A DNA stretch of 64,000 nucleotides from Candidatus Nitronereus thalassa (GCF_032191465.1 NZ_JAQOUE010000002.1:434001-498000), one strand, 5' to 3'; positions 46,693 through 57,296 are shown, numbered from the stretch's first letter. Notes: generated by a model not told the origin, from the sequence alone. Made by a program: numbers and translations.

Positions 46693-49600
46693 GATACCCT
46701 CCCCGTAGGCACTCGAGTGGCACTGCATGGGAGCCTTACGGTAAAGACCGTCCCCCGGCCCTCTTCACTTTCTACTTCCAATTGTCCACCATGGCGCTCC
46801 ACGATGCCTAGGCTCACTGATAACCCCAACCCCGTCCCTTCTCCTGTGCGTTTGGTTGTAAAAAATGGATCAAAAATATGGGGACGAACATCCGCCGGAA
46901 TACCCGTTCCCGTATCGGAAACTTCGATTTCACACATCTCCCCTACGATCCTTGTGCGCAGGACAATTCGGCCACCAGACTGCGTGGCCTGAACGGCGTT
47001 GAGCAACAGATTCGTAATGACTTGTTCAATCATATGTGGGTCGACAAACATAGCCGGCAAGTCGGCGGCCAAGTCTATTTCAAGCTGCAACCCTTTTTCC
47101 ACAATGGCATGATTGATCAACACCAATACACGATCAATGAGAACATTGATCTCACTCATGGTAAATTCCGGTTCACGTTGTTGAGAGAAGTCGAGTAATT
47201 GGCGAACAATCTTTTGGGCCCGACGAAGTCCGTCTTCCATATACATGAGATATTCTTCTTGCCGCCCAGGAGCCAAGGTGCCCTTGCGAATGTTATACAG
47301 ACAATTCAAAATTCCCCCTAACGGATTATTTATTTCATGTGCCACTCCCGCGGCTAATTTCCCCACAGACGCGAGACGTTCTGTATTGCGAATGTGCTGT
47401 TCCATACTTTTCCGATCGGTGATGTCACGCGCAATCCCCAGGACACCCACCACGGAATCCAGATCATTGCGAAGCGGAGAAACACTCACTAATACTGACC
47501 GCGTTTCACCCTTTCGGCTCATGACCTCCACTTCATATTCTTGTTTCACATGCATATTGAGAATGTCTTTCAAGTGTCGGCCTCGATGACGCTTCGAGAG
47601 AAGCGTGAGGAAAGGTCGTCCCAACAAATCTTCTTTTCCATAGCCCCAAATTTCCACTTTACTATTTACATAGGTAAATCGCTGATCGTGATCCAAGGTA
47701 TAGATCACATCGTTGGCATTTTCCAACAAGCTTTCTAGATACAATTTTGTCTGGTGAATTTCCAGGGTCCGCTCCTGAACCTTTTCCTCTAATTCCTCAC
47801 TATGTTGTTGAAGGCGAGCTTCCAGTTGTTTCCGTTCCGTAATATCACGAAGTTGCACCATTGCTAGGACAGCGGACTCCTGCTCCACTCGAATCAGGTC
47901 CATTTCGACAGGCAACAGCCGGCGGTCGGAGGCATAGACTTCGATTTCCTTGGTTGGAACTTTTTCCTCCCCAGACACCACCATGGTCAATAACTGGTCT
48001 GTTAATTCTTGATATTTTTCAGCCACAAAATCTGTAAACGGATGTCCACGCAGGGCGGATTCCTCATACCCCAACACTTCCTGTTCTCGCTCATTCGCCG
48101 CCACGATGATCCCCCTACTATCCACCATAAATATGGAATCGGCCGAGCGATTGAATAACGCCCGATACCGTTGCTCCGACTGAGATAATTGATGAGTCTG
48201 TGCCGCCACCTCTTCTTCTAGCTTCGTTGTATATTGCTCAACCTGTCGTTGCAGGGCTTTCCTTTCCGTAATATCCCTCACAAACGCCCGGGTATACACC
48301 AATTCACCCGAGACCGAATCCACTAAGGCTGTTGAATGAATTTCTACATCTAGGCAAGTCCCTTGCCGTGTCACGAACACGGTTTCCAGCGTCCCTTCCT
48401 GTTGATGGGGTAAATGTTGAAAATACGTCCGAATTTCCGACTGTTGTGAAACCGGCACAATATCCCACAAATACTTTTCCAACATCTCGGCGAGCGAATA
48501 GCCGAGTTTTTCAAGTTCCGTCTCGTTGACATGGACGAACCGGCCAGTCTTGTCGATCTGGTGAATCATCTCCGGTGATTTTTCAATGAGATCGCGATAG
48601 CGCTCCTCTAACTGACGAATTTCGTTCATCTGGTCATTGAGCTGCGCAAAGGACTGTTTTAGGTTCGTGGCCATTTTATTGAACCCATTGGCCAGATCTT
48701 CAATTTCGTCACCGGTCGAGAGAATTAAATGATGATCTAAATTTCCGCTGCCGATTCGCTGCACGCCATCATGCAAAGTTTGAATCGGACTCACGATACG
48801 CCGTGCGACCATAATCCCCATTAACCATAAAATACCAAAGACAATGATGCCGTAGGTGGCTACCTTGATAAGCATTTGGTCCAATGGAGCAAAGGTTTCC
48901 TGAGGATCTTGCCGAACATACGTGACCCAATGCCGGCCCCCAAAGCTCTCGGGGGCTAAGGGTTCACCAATACGCAACCGCGCGAATCCCACAATCGAAT
49001 CCTGTGCCCCATGAGAATCGGCTTCGGCCTGCACCCAACCCACGACTTTTTCCTCAATAGCCGCCACCAGGGAGGGTTGAATCACATGTTGTTCCAATGA
49101 AAGCACGGGACAGATGAGGGGAGTACCGTCACTGGCCATCAACATGGCATGTCCCGTAGACCCGGCGGTCACCTCAGAAATTGACCGAAATAACGAGTCG
49201 CGACGCAACAAAATACTCACGGTGCCAATGGCCTGCTTTCGTTGTTCATCAAAAATAGGGACGGCCACATTCAACACATGTGTCCCAAACGAGGGATCAA
49301 AGGTCAGGTCACTCACATAAATCTGACCAGCCCCTTCACGAAATGCGGCGCGCCACCACGCACTTTCACCATGATAAAATTGAACTTGCGGTAAGGAACT
49401 CAACACAATGGCACCCTGATTATCCGTCACTAATATTCCCAGATAATCTGATTTACGAATGGCGTTCCAATCCATCAAATAATTAATGGCAATGTGATTC
49501 ACAAATACCGGAAACTCATCGGGATCTTGTCGTTGCCGCCAACGCTGCTGCCATTCCTCGATAAAGGCTTTGATCTTTTCAGGTTCGCGGCCTTCGTAGC

Positions 49601-49868
49601 TCCGATTCGCCTCTATCACAGATGTGCGAATAAAGGGAATCGTCGCCAATTGCTGCGCTTCGTTTATTCCTCGAGTGATTTGAGTCTCAATTTTTCGAGC
49701 AACCTCAACCGCAATGCCTTTAAAATTTGAACCGCTGGTTTCACGAAGAGCGCGACGCTCTTCGATATAGGTGAGAACTAAGGAAAGGAGAAGCGGGAGA
49801 AGTCCCACCAACACCATTCCTAGAATAGTTTTGTGATGGATACTATGAGACCACTTCCACCGTTTCAT
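46689..49868 (-). CDS. Membrane sensor histidine kinase with three PAS domains
   Basis: A 1059-residue kinase. TM1 is near residues 15-33, followed by a periplasmic double-Cache-like sensor (36-330), TM2 (335-356), a HAMP domain (352-405), three PAS domains (about 420-540, 565-680, 705-820) and the kinase core. The phosphoacceptor is His844 in GVAHEINNPLGG, and the ATP-binding lobe has SDTGTGIPADVRPHIFDPFFTTKRTGEGTGLGLS. It overlaps its regulator gene by four bases. The periplasmic sensor implies an external ligand, and the PAS domains could add redox or ligand inputs. No Shine-Dalgarno sequence is obvious. The signal is unknown. Confidence 0.93.
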   Translation of the reverse strand: MKRWKWSHSIHHKTILGMVLVGLLPLLLSLVLTYIEERRALRETSGSNFKGIAVEVARKIETQITRGINEAQQLATIPFIRTSVIEANRSYEGREPEKIKAFIEEWQQRWRQRQDPDEFPVFVNHIAINYLMDWNAIRKSDYLGILVTDNQGAIVLSSLPQVQFYHGESAWWRAAFREGAGQIYVSDLTFDPSFGTHVLNVAVPIFDEQRKQAIGTVSILLRRDSLFRSISEVTAGSTGHAMLMASDGTPLICPVLSLEQHVIQPSLVAAIEEKVVGWVQAEADSHGAQDSIVGFARLRIGEPLAPESFGGRHWVTYVRQDPQETFAPLDQMLIKVATYGIIVFGILWLMGIMVARRIVSPIQTLHDGVQRIGSGNLDHHLILSTGDEIEDLANGFNKMATNLKQSFAQLNDQMNEIRQLEERYRDLIEKSPEMIHQIDKTGRFVHVNETELEKLGYSLAEMLEKYLWDIVPVSQQSEIRTYFQHLPHQQEGTLETVFVTRQGTCLDVEIHSTALVDSVSGELVYTRAFVRDITERKALQRQVEQYTTKLEEEVAAQTHQLSQSEQRYRALFNRSADSIFMVDSRGIIVAANEREQEVLGYEESALRGHPFTDFVAEKYQELTDQLLTMVVSGEEKVPTKEIEVYASDRRLLPVEMDLIRVEQESAVLAMVQLRDITERKQLEARLQQHSEELEEKVQERTLEIHQTKLYLESLLENANDVIYTLDHDQRFTYVNSKVEIWGYGKEDLLGRPFLTLLSKRHRGRHLKDILNMHVKQEYEVEVMSRKGETRSVLVSVSPLRNDLDSVVGVLGIARDITDRKSMEQHIRNTERLASVGKLAAGVAHEINNPLGGILNCLYNIRKGTLAPGRQEEYLMYMEDGLRRAQKIVRQLLDFSQQREPEFTMSEINVLIDRVLVLINHAIVEKGLQLEIDLAADLPAMFVDPHMIEQVITNLLLNAVQATQSGGRIVLRTRIVGEMCEIEVSDTGTGIPADVRPHIFDPFFTTKRTGEGTGLGLSVSLGIVERHGGQLEVESEEGRGTVFTVRLPCSATRVPTGRVS

Positions 49869-49979
49869 TTTGGTAACAAAATCCCAAGTGAAAACTATAA
49901 GTTATTAATTTTCTGAAGAATTTTTTCAGGGAAGCCCAACCCTTGTCAAGGATCAGGCATAATTAGATTAAGGAAGGAG

Positions 49980-49996
49980 GCAGCATCAAATGCTGC
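49980..49996. other. Small perfect hairpin flanked by two AAGGAGG boxes
   Basis: In the 270-base gap before the kinase gene, GCAGCAT and ATGCTGC form a perfect seven-base stem with the loop CAA. AAGGAGG occurs directly before it (49974-49980) and again shortly after (about 50002). No coding frame follows either box on the plus strand that I could support. Confidence 0.4.
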
Positions 49997-50138
49997 AACT
50001 CAAGGAGGGAGAAAGTGTATAGATAGATAGGGGAATGTAAAACCTGTCCCCAATTTCTAGACTCTTTCATGCGTCCCTGTGCCTGAGCCCTGCAACGCAC
50101 AGGCAAAAAAACAAACGACGAGGCACAAAATAGAGCCG

Positions 50139-51059
50139 TTATTTAGTCCGGCTTAATAACCGGCCATCCCCACTCGGCCAAGCCAGGAGCAAAGGGCTGG
50201 CCACATAAATTGACGAATACGTTCCAATGAGGACGCCCAACAACAGGGCCAAGGAAAAATCATGAAGCACTTCACCGCCGAACAAGGTCAAAGGGAGCAA
50301 CACGAGAACCACCGTGAGCGTCGTTACCAACGTCCGGCTTAACACTTGATTGATGCCATTATTGATAATAGTCAGAATTGAATCACGCCGCCTCCCCCGC
50401 AAGTTTTCACGGATTCGGTCAAACACCACTACAGTATCCGTAAGAGAATACCCTGCCAACGTCAATAAGGCCGTCACGACTAATAGGGTAATTTCAATAT
50501 CCAGCAAATAAAAAATCCCAAGGACGGCTAAGACATCATGAAACGTGGCGATGGCCGCGGCGACACCAAATCGCAATTCGAAACGTGTGGCTACATAGAG
50601 AATGATGCCAATCAAAGAAATGGTAATAGCCAACAAGGCATCCTTCTGCAATCGATGCCCAATGGTTGGACCAATTTCTGTGCTCGAATCCACGACAAAT
50701 TTATTATTCGAAAACTCCTGTTCAAAGACTTGGACAATCTGTTCGGCAATTTTCTGTTCAATGGTTTCTTCGGTTTTGACACGGACTAACAGCTTATTGT
50801 CTTGCGTGAATTCCTGTAATTCCGCATCAGTAAGACCATGCTTCCCCAACGCTTGGCGTGCGGAATCGATGGCAATCGGGTTATCAAATTTTAATTGCAC
50901 CGCCGTCCCACCGGAAAAATCAATTCCTAAATTCGCAGCACCTCGGGCAATTTGGACAATGGTGATTAGTCCAAGCACCACCAACACCCCAGAAATCACC
51001 AGGGCAATATTACGTTTCCCCATAAAATCAATGTGTGTGTTACCGACAATTTCTAGCAT
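50139..51059 (-). CDS. secF: Protein translocase subunit SecF
   Basis: A 306-residue inner-membrane protein with six predicted helices, part of the SecDF complex that uses the proton gradient to pull proteins through SecYEG. GIDFSGGTAVQLKF near the N-terminus, a periplasmic loop of about 100 residues, and the membrane motif TLAGYSLTDTVVVFDRIRENL are characteristic. GGGGGAA precedes the ATG. It follows secD after 17 bases. The length is normal. Confidence 0.95.
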   Translation of the reverse strand: MLEIVGNTHIDFMGKRNIALVISGVLVVLGLITIVQIARGAANLGIDFSGGTAVQLKFDNPIAIDSARQALGKHGLTDAELQEFTQDNKLLVRVKTEETIEQKIAEQIVQVFEQEFSNNKFVVDSSTEIGPTIGHRLQKDALLAITISLIGIILYVATRFELRFGVAAAIATFHDVLAVLGIFYLLDIEITLLVVTALLTLAGYSLTDTVVVFDRIRENLRGRRRDSILTIINNGINQVLSRTLVTTLTVVLVLLPLTLFGGEVLHDFSLALLLGVLIGTYSSIYVASPLLLAWPSGDGRLLSRTK

Positions 51060-51076
51060 CAGTTCCCCCGATGATA

Positions 51077-52714
51077 TTATATACTCAGGTATTCAAGCTT
51101 TCGACGATTCACCAAATCAAACACTACTTTTGTTCCGATAAATGCGGTAAACAGGTTGATACCAATCCCTAAACAAAGCGTCACCGCAAAACCTTTAATA
51201 GGGCCACTGCCAAAGACAAAGAGAGCGAACCCCGTAATTAAGGTCGTCACATGCGAGTCCACAATCGTCAAAAAGGCCTTATCGTAACCCGCATCCACGG
51301 CTAGTCGTATGGGCCGTCCTTGACGAAGCTCTTCACGAATGCGCTCAAAAATGAGCACGTTGGAATCGACCCCCATCCCAATAGTCAGAATAATCCCGGC
51401 AATCCCCGGCAGCGTCAACGTGGCATTCAATCCAGACAAGGCCCCAAACAAACAAATCAAATTCAACGCCACGGCAGCATTCGCCACCATTCCCGACATA
51501 CGGTAATACACCACCATGAAGATCAAGACGACGAATCCTGCGATCATGGTGGTCTTCAATCCTTTTTCAATCGAGTCTTGCCCCAACGACGGGCCGACGG
51601 TAAGATCCTGAAGAATTTTCATGGGCGCGGGAAGCGCACCAGCACGCAACACAATGGCCAAATCATTCGCTTCGTTGGTGGTAAAGTTTCCGGTAATTTG
51701 AGCTCGACCACCACGAATCGGTTCGTTAATTCGAGGGGCCGAATACACGGTCCCATCCAGCACAATGGCCATAAACTTTCCCACATTCGCGGTGGTAATG
51801 TTCCCAAATTCTTCCGCGCCATTACTATCAAATGTCACAGACACTTGGGGTTCGCTAAAGTCCCCGATCGTCACTCGCGCATCTTGCAACACATCACCCG
51901 TGAGGGCGGCAGTTTTATAAACCAAGTATGGTCGACTATATTGTGGCTGCCCCGCATCTGATTTCAGAGGTTCAAATAAAATTTCTGACCCTTCAGGCAC
52001 CTGGCTCGAAAATTTTTCACGGAGGGCTTCTTCTTCGGACCGTGCGACTTGAGACGGCAATGCCAACTTTGGAAAATTGACCTCATCCAACATTTTGAAT
52101 TCAAGGAGGGCGGTATCTTGAATCAACGCTTTGGCCCGTGCCGGATCTTTCACCCCAGGCAATTGAATGACAATCTGCGTTCGTCCTTGGCGCTGAAGGA
52201 GCGGTTCAGTCACACCAAATTGGTCAATACGGTTTCGAATCGTTTCCAGGGCCTGATTGATGGCTCCATTCTTGATGCGATCAATGTCATCGCTATCGAG
52301 TTCATACACCAACGTGTTGCCCTCTTTGGAAACTTGAGCATAGGAGGAAAATGACTCACGAATGAAGTTTGCCGCTTCATCCAGTTTGTCGGACCCACCA
52401 AGCTCAATGGCAATTTTTACCCCCTCTTGACGAGCGGCCTTGGTGACCTCAATACCCTTATCGACCAACAAGTCTTTCATGGCTCTGGCTGAGCGATCGA
52501 CCGCAATTTCCACGGCACGATCTTCTTCCACTTCCATGACCATATGAATGCCACCTTGGAGGTCAAGGCCCAGAGAGACGCCACGAGGAGGAACCACCCA
52601 CTTGAGTCCTTCAGGCAGCGAATCATGAAGTCCTGGCCACGAGGGGATGGACAAGTACACCGAGAGGAGCGTTAACCCCAACACCAGCAATAAGCGCGTA
52701 CGAACTTTTTTCAT
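51077..52714 (-). CDS. secD: Protein translocase subunit SecD
   Basis: A 545-residue inner-membrane protein. The first helix is RLLLVLGLTLLSVYLSI; the periplasmic P1 region starts with SLGLDLQGGIHMVMEVE; the C-terminal membrane part carries IGMGVDSNVLIFERIREEL, the conserved protonation segment. A GGAGAG precedes the ATG at 52714, with a TTG one codon earlier also possible. It lies between yajC and secF, the standard order. Confidence 0.95.
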   Translation of the reverse strand: MKKVRTRLLLVLGLTLLSVYLSIPSWPGLHDSLPEGLKWVVPPRGVSLGLDLQGGIHMVMEVEEDRAVEIAVDRSARAMKDLLVDKGIEVTKAARQEGVKIAIELGGSDKLDEAANFIRESFSSYAQVSKEGNTLVYELDSDDIDRIKNGAINQALETIRNRIDQFGVTEPLLQRQGRTQIVIQLPGVKDPARAKALIQDTALLEFKMLDEVNFPKLALPSQVARSEEEALREKFSSQVPEGSEILFEPLKSDAGQPQYSRPYLVYKTAALTGDVLQDARVTIGDFSEPQVSVTFDSNGAEEFGNITTANVGKFMAIVLDGTVYSAPRINEPIRGGRAQITGNFTTNEANDLAIVLRAGALPAPMKILQDLTVGPSLGQDSIEKGLKTTMIAGFVVLIFMVVYYRMSGMVANAAVALNLICLFGALSGLNATLTLPGIAGIILTIGMGVDSNVLIFERIREELRQGRPIRLAVDAGYDKAFLTIVDSHVTTLITGFALFVFGSGPIKGFAVTLCLGIGINLFTAFIGTKVVFDLVNRRKLEYLSI

Positions 52715-52732
52715 CAATCAACTCTCCGGAAG

Positions 52733-53062
52733 TTAACCTTCGTCAGTGGTCCTGATCCTCGAGATATTTTCTCGTTGAATTTTCACTTTTGTATTGTCAT
52801 CGATCTGCACCGTAGCGGTCTCTTTATCCAATCGCGTAATACTCCCCCAAATGCCCGAGGAGGTAATTACTTTGTCCCCCTTCTTCAGAGCTTCAAGCAT
52901 TTTTCTATGCTCTTTTTGTTTACGCTGTTGTGGGAGAATCAGCAAAAAATAAAAGATCACGAAAATCAAAATAAACGGGACTAACGATAAGAGGCCCGCC
53001 GGCCCTTCAGCCGCTCCAGCCCCTTGAGCCCATGCCACGGAGGCCATTGAAATTATTGTCAC
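52733..53062 (-). CDS. yajC: Preprotein translocase subunit YajC
   Basis: A 109-residue single-span membrane protein: a helix LVPFILIFVIFYFLLIL followed by the signature PQQRKQKEHRKMLEALKKGDKV and a short beta domain (VITSSGIWGSITRLDKE). The start is a GTG at 53062 that overlaps the tgt stop codon by four bases (GTGA), with AAAGGAG upstream. It is an accessory part of the SecDF complex. Confidence 0.94.
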   Translation of the reverse strand: MTIISMASVAWAQGAGAAEGPAGLLSLVPFILIFVIFYFLLILPQQRKQKEHRKMLEALKKGDKVITSSGIWGSITRLDKETATVQIDDNTKVKIQRENISRIRTTDEG

Positions 53063-54249
53063 AATACTTGCTCCTTTCGGGAACGTCCATTTCGATCAAC
53101 GACACCGACGTCTATTTCATCAAGATAGGCCCTGCTGCGAGGCGATGCCTCGCGAGTTGCATAAAACTGTTCACGAAATGCCAACAGGCGATCTTGTTGA
53201 ATGGCTTCACGCATGTGTTTCATCAGCTGTTGATAATACCACAAGTTATGAAGGGTATTCAGACGAACTCCCAACATTTCATTCGACACGAAGAGATGCC
53301 GCAGGTAGGCTCGAGAATACTTCTGGCACACCGGACAGGCACATTGAGCATCAATCGGTGATTCATCACGCATATATTGGGCATTTTTAATCATCACGCG
53401 TCCGGTGGAAGTAAACAGCCACCCGGTCCGCCCATGACGCGAAGGCATGACGCAATCGAACATATCAATCCCTCGGATCACCCCTTCCACCAAATCTTCA
53501 GGCAACCCAACTCCCATAAGATACCGTGGGTGATCTTCGGGCAACTCGGGGATCGTGACCTCAATCATGGTCAACATGGCCAGCTTATCTTCGCCCAAAC
53601 TTAGACCACCGAGAGCATATCCATCAAATCCCATTGCAACGAGATCCTGAGCCGCCGTTCGCCGAAGATCGGCATCTAGCCCCCCCTGGACTATGCCAAA
53701 CAAGGCTTGGCCGCTTCCCTCGGCGGCTACTTTGCACTGCCGCGCCCAATGCCTGGAGCGTCGAACAGCCTCCCGGGCCTGTTCTGTCGTACAAGGATGA
53801 GTTGGGCATTCATCAAGGACCATCATGATATCGGAACCTAAGGCTCGTTGAATTTCTATACACCGTTCAGGCGTCAACTGATGGAGAGATCCATCCAGAT
53901 GCGACTTAAAGGTCACACCTTCATCTGAGATGTGCCGCAAATCCGACAGGCTGACCATTTGAAACCCGCCGCTATCGGTGAGTATGGCTCCCGACCAACT
54001 GGCAAAGCGATGCAGTCCGCCCAATTCGGCAATGAGTTCATGCCCCGGACGAAGGTAGAGGTGGTACGAGTTGCTCAGCATCAACCCAAAACCACAGGAT
54101 TTCAGTTCATCGGGCGTAATCCCTTTGACGGGCCCTAAAGTCCCGACGGGCATAAACACCGGGGTTTCGATGATTCCATGGGGCGTGGTCAATTGCCCCG
54201 TTCTCGCCTGACAGGCGGTTTCTTTATATGAGGTCGAAAACTGAATCAT
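53059..54249 (-). CDS. tgt: tRNA-guanine transglycosylase (queuine tRNA-ribosyltransferase)
   Basis: A 396-residue enzyme replacing guanine 34 of GUN-anticodon tRNAs by preQ1. The substrate-pocket block ILTDSGGFQMVSL, the nucleophile segment DMFDCVMPSRHGRTG, and the zinc site CACPVCQKYSRAYLRHLF with a further His are all present. The order tgt-yajC-secD-secF is common in bacteria, and the four-base overlap with yajC supports one operon. The C-terminal extension (about 25 residues, RNGRSRKEQVL) is slightly longer than usual. Confidence 0.95.
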   Translation of the reverse strand: MIQFSTSYKETACQARTGQLTTPHGIIETPVFMPVGTLGPVKGITPDELKSCGFGLMLSNSYHLYLRPGHELIAELGGLHRFASWSGAILTDSGGFQMVSLSDLRHISDEGVTFKSHLDGSLHQLTPERCIEIQRALGSDIMMVLDECPTHPCTTEQAREAVRRSRHWARQCKVAAEGSGQALFGIVQGGLDADLRRTAAQDLVAMGFDGYALGGLSLGEDKLAMLTMIEVTIPELPEDHPRYLMGVGLPEDLVEGVIRGIDMFDCVMPSRHGRTGWLFTSTGRVMIKNAQYMRDESPIDAQCACPVCQKYSRAYLRHLFVSNEMLGVRLNTLHNLWYYQQLMKHMREAIQQDRLLAFREQFYATREASPRSRAYLDEIDVGVVDRNGRSRKEQVL

Positions 54250-54384
54250 AAAATGATCTAAACTTAATTAACTCCGAAACTTGAGTATCGATATCTGAGA
54301 AAAATTCGAATTAAGATTTGAAAGTTTTTTTGATTCCGACATTCGTATTTCGAGTCTAGAGAACGTTTTTGAATGATCCTCACA

Positions 54385-56142
54385 CTACATTTTTTCTGGG
54401 GCGCTTACCCCTAAGAGCGTGAGACCATTCTTCAGTACAGTTTTGACTTGCTGCAATAAGGCCAATCTGGCTTGGGTGAGAGCCGGAGAGACGATTTCCC
54501 GAAGAGCTTCGACGGGTTCGCCCTCGGCCCCTGTATCGATCATGTCATCCTGCCCATCACCATCCTTGGGCGGCAAGACCCGATGCTTGTAATAAAACGC
54601 ATGGAGCAACCCAGCCAACTCCTGCAAATAGAACGAGATCCGGTGAGGCTCCAAGGCCTGCGCACAACTTTCGATCAAGCCCGGAAAACTGGAAAGGTGT
54701 TTGATGAGCCGAAATTCCTCAGGAGCCACAAGTAAAGACAAATCGACATTCTGAACTGCGGGAATCGTCAGGCCGCGTTCTTGCGCAATACGCGATAGAC
54801 TGGCCAACCGCGCATGGGCATATTGCACATAGTACACAGGATTTTCCGACGATTGCTTTTTGGCTAATTCCAAATCGAATTCCAGATGTGTATCGGATCG
54901 CCGCATGAGGAAAAAAAACTTTGCCGCATCCGCGCCCACTTCCTCCGCCACCTCGCGAAGCGTGACGAACTCGCCAGATCGTTTGGACATTTCGACTTTC
55001 TCTCCACCTCGCAACAGGCTCACCATCTGCACCAACACAACCTGCAGTCTGTCCTTGGGGTAGCCAAAAGCCTCAACTGCCCCCTGCATTCGAGGCACAT
55101 ATCCATGATGATCAGCACCCCAAATGTTGATGAGCCAATCAAAGCCCCTCGTCAATTTGTCATAATGATAGGCAATGTCTGAAGCCAAGTACGTATAATC
55201 ACCATCCTTCTTACACACCACACGGTCTTTTTCATCTTTGAATGTTGACGACCGAAACCAAATCGCCCCGTCTTCTTTGAAGACCAGATCTCGCTGTTCC
55301 AGATCCTTCAATGCATCCTGTATTTTTCCAGTCGTAAAGAGTGATGCTTCGCTGTACCACGTTTCAAAATTGATCCCAAAGTCAGAGAGGTCCTGCTTGA
55401 TGGCATCAAGAAGCTTTTCATACGCTAGTTGCCCACATCGAGCCTGTGCGTCTTCCATAGAGAGGGCAAGAAGAGTAGAGCCAACTTGCGCTTGAATGTC
55501 TTGGGCTAACTCTTTGATATAGGCTCCATGATATCCGTCCTCAGGAAAATCAACCTTCTGCCCTTCTAACTCTCGATACCTGGCATGAACTGAGGCAGCA
55601 AGGAGTTTCATTTGCCGGCCGGCATCATTAATGTAGTACTCACGTTCTACAGAGTACCCAGCGGCACGGAGTAATCGAGCTAACGCTTCTCCCAAAGCCG
55701 CCCCACGCCCGTGCCCCATGTGCAGCGGCCCTGTGGGATTGGCACTCACAAATTCCAGTAAAACTCGCCGGCCTTGGCCAATCCTGCTCTGCCCATAGCA
55801 TTCCCCCTGTGTTTCAATTTCAGTGAGCACTGAATGCCAACAGTCTCGACGAAGGGTGAAATTCAGAAATCCCGGGGGAGCAATATCAATTTTTTCAAAA
55901 ATTCGGCAAGAGGTTCTTAATTGTTCCGCTAGAAGATCCGCCACCGCACGGGGCGGTTTGCCTTCTTTCTTGGCAATGGACATGGCTACATGGGATGAGA
56001 GGTCTCCCCATTCCTCACGTTTGGGAAATTCTACTGTAGGAGAGGGAAAGGATTCCGAGTTGAGCAACCCCTGATTTTTAACTTTTTCAAGGGCTTCTGA
56101 AATGGCCGAAGAAACTTGTTCTTGAACTATACCTGCAGACAC
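54385..56142 (-). CDS. argS: Arginyl-tRNA synthetase
   Basis: A 585-residue class I synthetase charging tRNA-Arg. The N-terminal additional domain (residues 1-110) is followed by the HIGH-type motif NPTGPLHMGHGRGA and, downstream, VEMSKRSGEFVTL in place of a canonical KMSK loop. The C-terminal anticodon-binding DALR domain ends LGVSAPEKM. The start is a GTG at 56142 with AGAGAGA upstream. An acidic insert (DGDGQDDMIDTGAEGEP) lies in the C-terminal domain. Confidence 0.95.
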   Translation of the reverse strand: MSAGIVQEQVSSAISEALEKVKNQGLLNSESFPSPTVEFPKREEWGDLSSHVAMSIAKKEGKPPRAVADLLAEQLRTSCRIFEKIDIAPPGFLNFTLRRDCWHSVLTEIETQGECYGQSRIGQGRRVLLEFVSANPTGPLHMGHGRGAALGEALARLLRAAGYSVEREYYINDAGRQMKLLAASVHARYRELEGQKVDFPEDGYHGAYIKELAQDIQAQVGSTLLALSMEDAQARCGQLAYEKLLDAIKQDLSDFGINFETWYSEASLFTTGKIQDALKDLEQRDLVFKEDGAIWFRSSTFKDEKDRVVCKKDGDYTYLASDIAYHYDKLTRGFDWLINIWGADHHGYVPRMQGAVEAFGYPKDRLQVVLVQMVSLLRGGEKVEMSKRSGEFVTLREVAEEVGADAAKFFFLMRRSDTHLEFDLELAKKQSSENPVYYVQYAHARLASLSRIAQERGLTIPAVQNVDLSLLVAPEEFRLIKHLSSFPGLIESCAQALEPHRISFYLQELAGLLHAFYYKHRVLPPKDGDGQDDMIDTGAEGEPVEALREIVSPALTQARLALLQQVKTVLKNGLTLLGVSAPEKM

Positions 56143-56237
56143 AATATCTCTCTATCCTAGCTTAATATATGAAGATTTTCGGGGAATGGGCTCGGAATCT
56201 AACACAGCCTTCCGCAGGCTGGCAAGCGAGAAAACCC

Positions 56238-57296
56238 TTACTGAGTATTAACCAAACTGCCGAAATGCACGACTTTTCGAGAATGATTTGCTAAACGCTC
56301 AGCCACCTGAACGATCTCCTCGATGGGGTGCATCAAACAAGATTTTTTTGAGCATTGTTGAACTGCATTCCAATCCTGACACTGGCACCCGAGTCCTTGA
56401 AGAATTTCCACCTTTGCCCCCCTTGGTCCCCAACGTCGATGGTCCGTTGGGCCAAACAAGGCGAGGGTGGGAACTTCCAATGCCGCGGCCAAGTGAGTTA
56501 ACCCGGAATCGTGTCCCACAAAAACATCCACTCCCCGTAACACCTTCATAACACACAACAATTCAGTATCTTTCAAGATTTCACAGGACACTTGATTAAT
56601 AAAAGGCTTTAACACAAAAGCCATTTCTGCATCGGCTGGGCCTTGGCATAGAATGACCTTACGATAGGGTGCATTCGCCAACCGCCTAATGATACGTCCC
56701 ATTCTTTCGGGCGATACACATTTATGTTGGCTCCCACTTCCATAATGAACCATAAAAACCTGAGGTTCATGACGAATCGGAGAATCAAGGATACCCTCTT
56801 TGAGGCGTGCACTTGGAAAATTCAGAGGAAACAATTGAGAAGGGTTAGTACCCGTATTTTCTGTTTCCCAATGCTCTAAAGATTCGCAATATCGATCAGC
56901 CTGATGGACTGCCGACAACAACTCATCATGAGGGGAAATAATGCAGCGATTCTGTATCCCCATTTTCTTAAAATTTTCCCCCAACCGCCCGTCGCGATCT
57001 TGCATCCAAGCCACGACATGATCGCAGCGGGACAACACCTCAGCAGAGTCCCCATCCAATTGAGGATCGTCTCTAAGCAATTCGCTCAAGACTGGCCCTT
57101 CCATGTCCATAAAACGATCCGCGGCTTTCAATTGGACCAAAACCTTCCCGATTTCCTGCCGCACCAACATGACGAGTTCATGTTGAGGACAACAAGTACG
57201 AATAACCTGAAGGGCCTGTAGGGACAACACCACATCCCCCAATGTCCCTGGATGGATTATGAACACAACTGGGCTTTTGCTTGTGCGGATCATCAT
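56238..57296 (-). CDS. Glycosyltransferase family 9 (heptosyltransferase-like)
   Basis: A 352-residue GT-B glycosyltransferase of the family that adds heptoses to lipopolysaccharide core. The N-terminus VVFIIHPGTLGDVVLSLQALQ has the typical xxGxLGDxxLxxP pattern; the C-terminal donor site contains VDVFVGHDSGLTHLAAAL and TLALFGPTDHRRWGP. The acceptor and sugar are not determined by sequence. It starts four bases after mobA, so the two are probably co-transcribed, although no functional link is evident. Confidence 0.88.
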   Translation of the reverse strand: MMIRTSKSPVVFIIHPGTLGDVVLSLQALQVIRTCCPQHELVMLVRQEIGKVLVQLKAADRFMDMEGPVLSELLRDDPQLDGDSAEVLSRCDHVVAWMQDRDGRLGENFKKMGIQNRCIISPHDELLSAVHQADRYCESLEHWETENTGTNPSQLFPLNFPSARLKEGILDSPIRHEPQVFMVHYGSGSQHKCVSPERMGRIIRRLANAPYRKVILCQGPADAEMAFVLKPFINQVSCEILKDTELLCVMKVLRGVDVFVGHDSGLTHLAAALEVPTLALFGPTDHRRWGPRGAKVEILQGLGCQCQDWNAVQQCSKKSCLMHPIEEIVQVAERLANHSRKVVHFGSLVNTQ

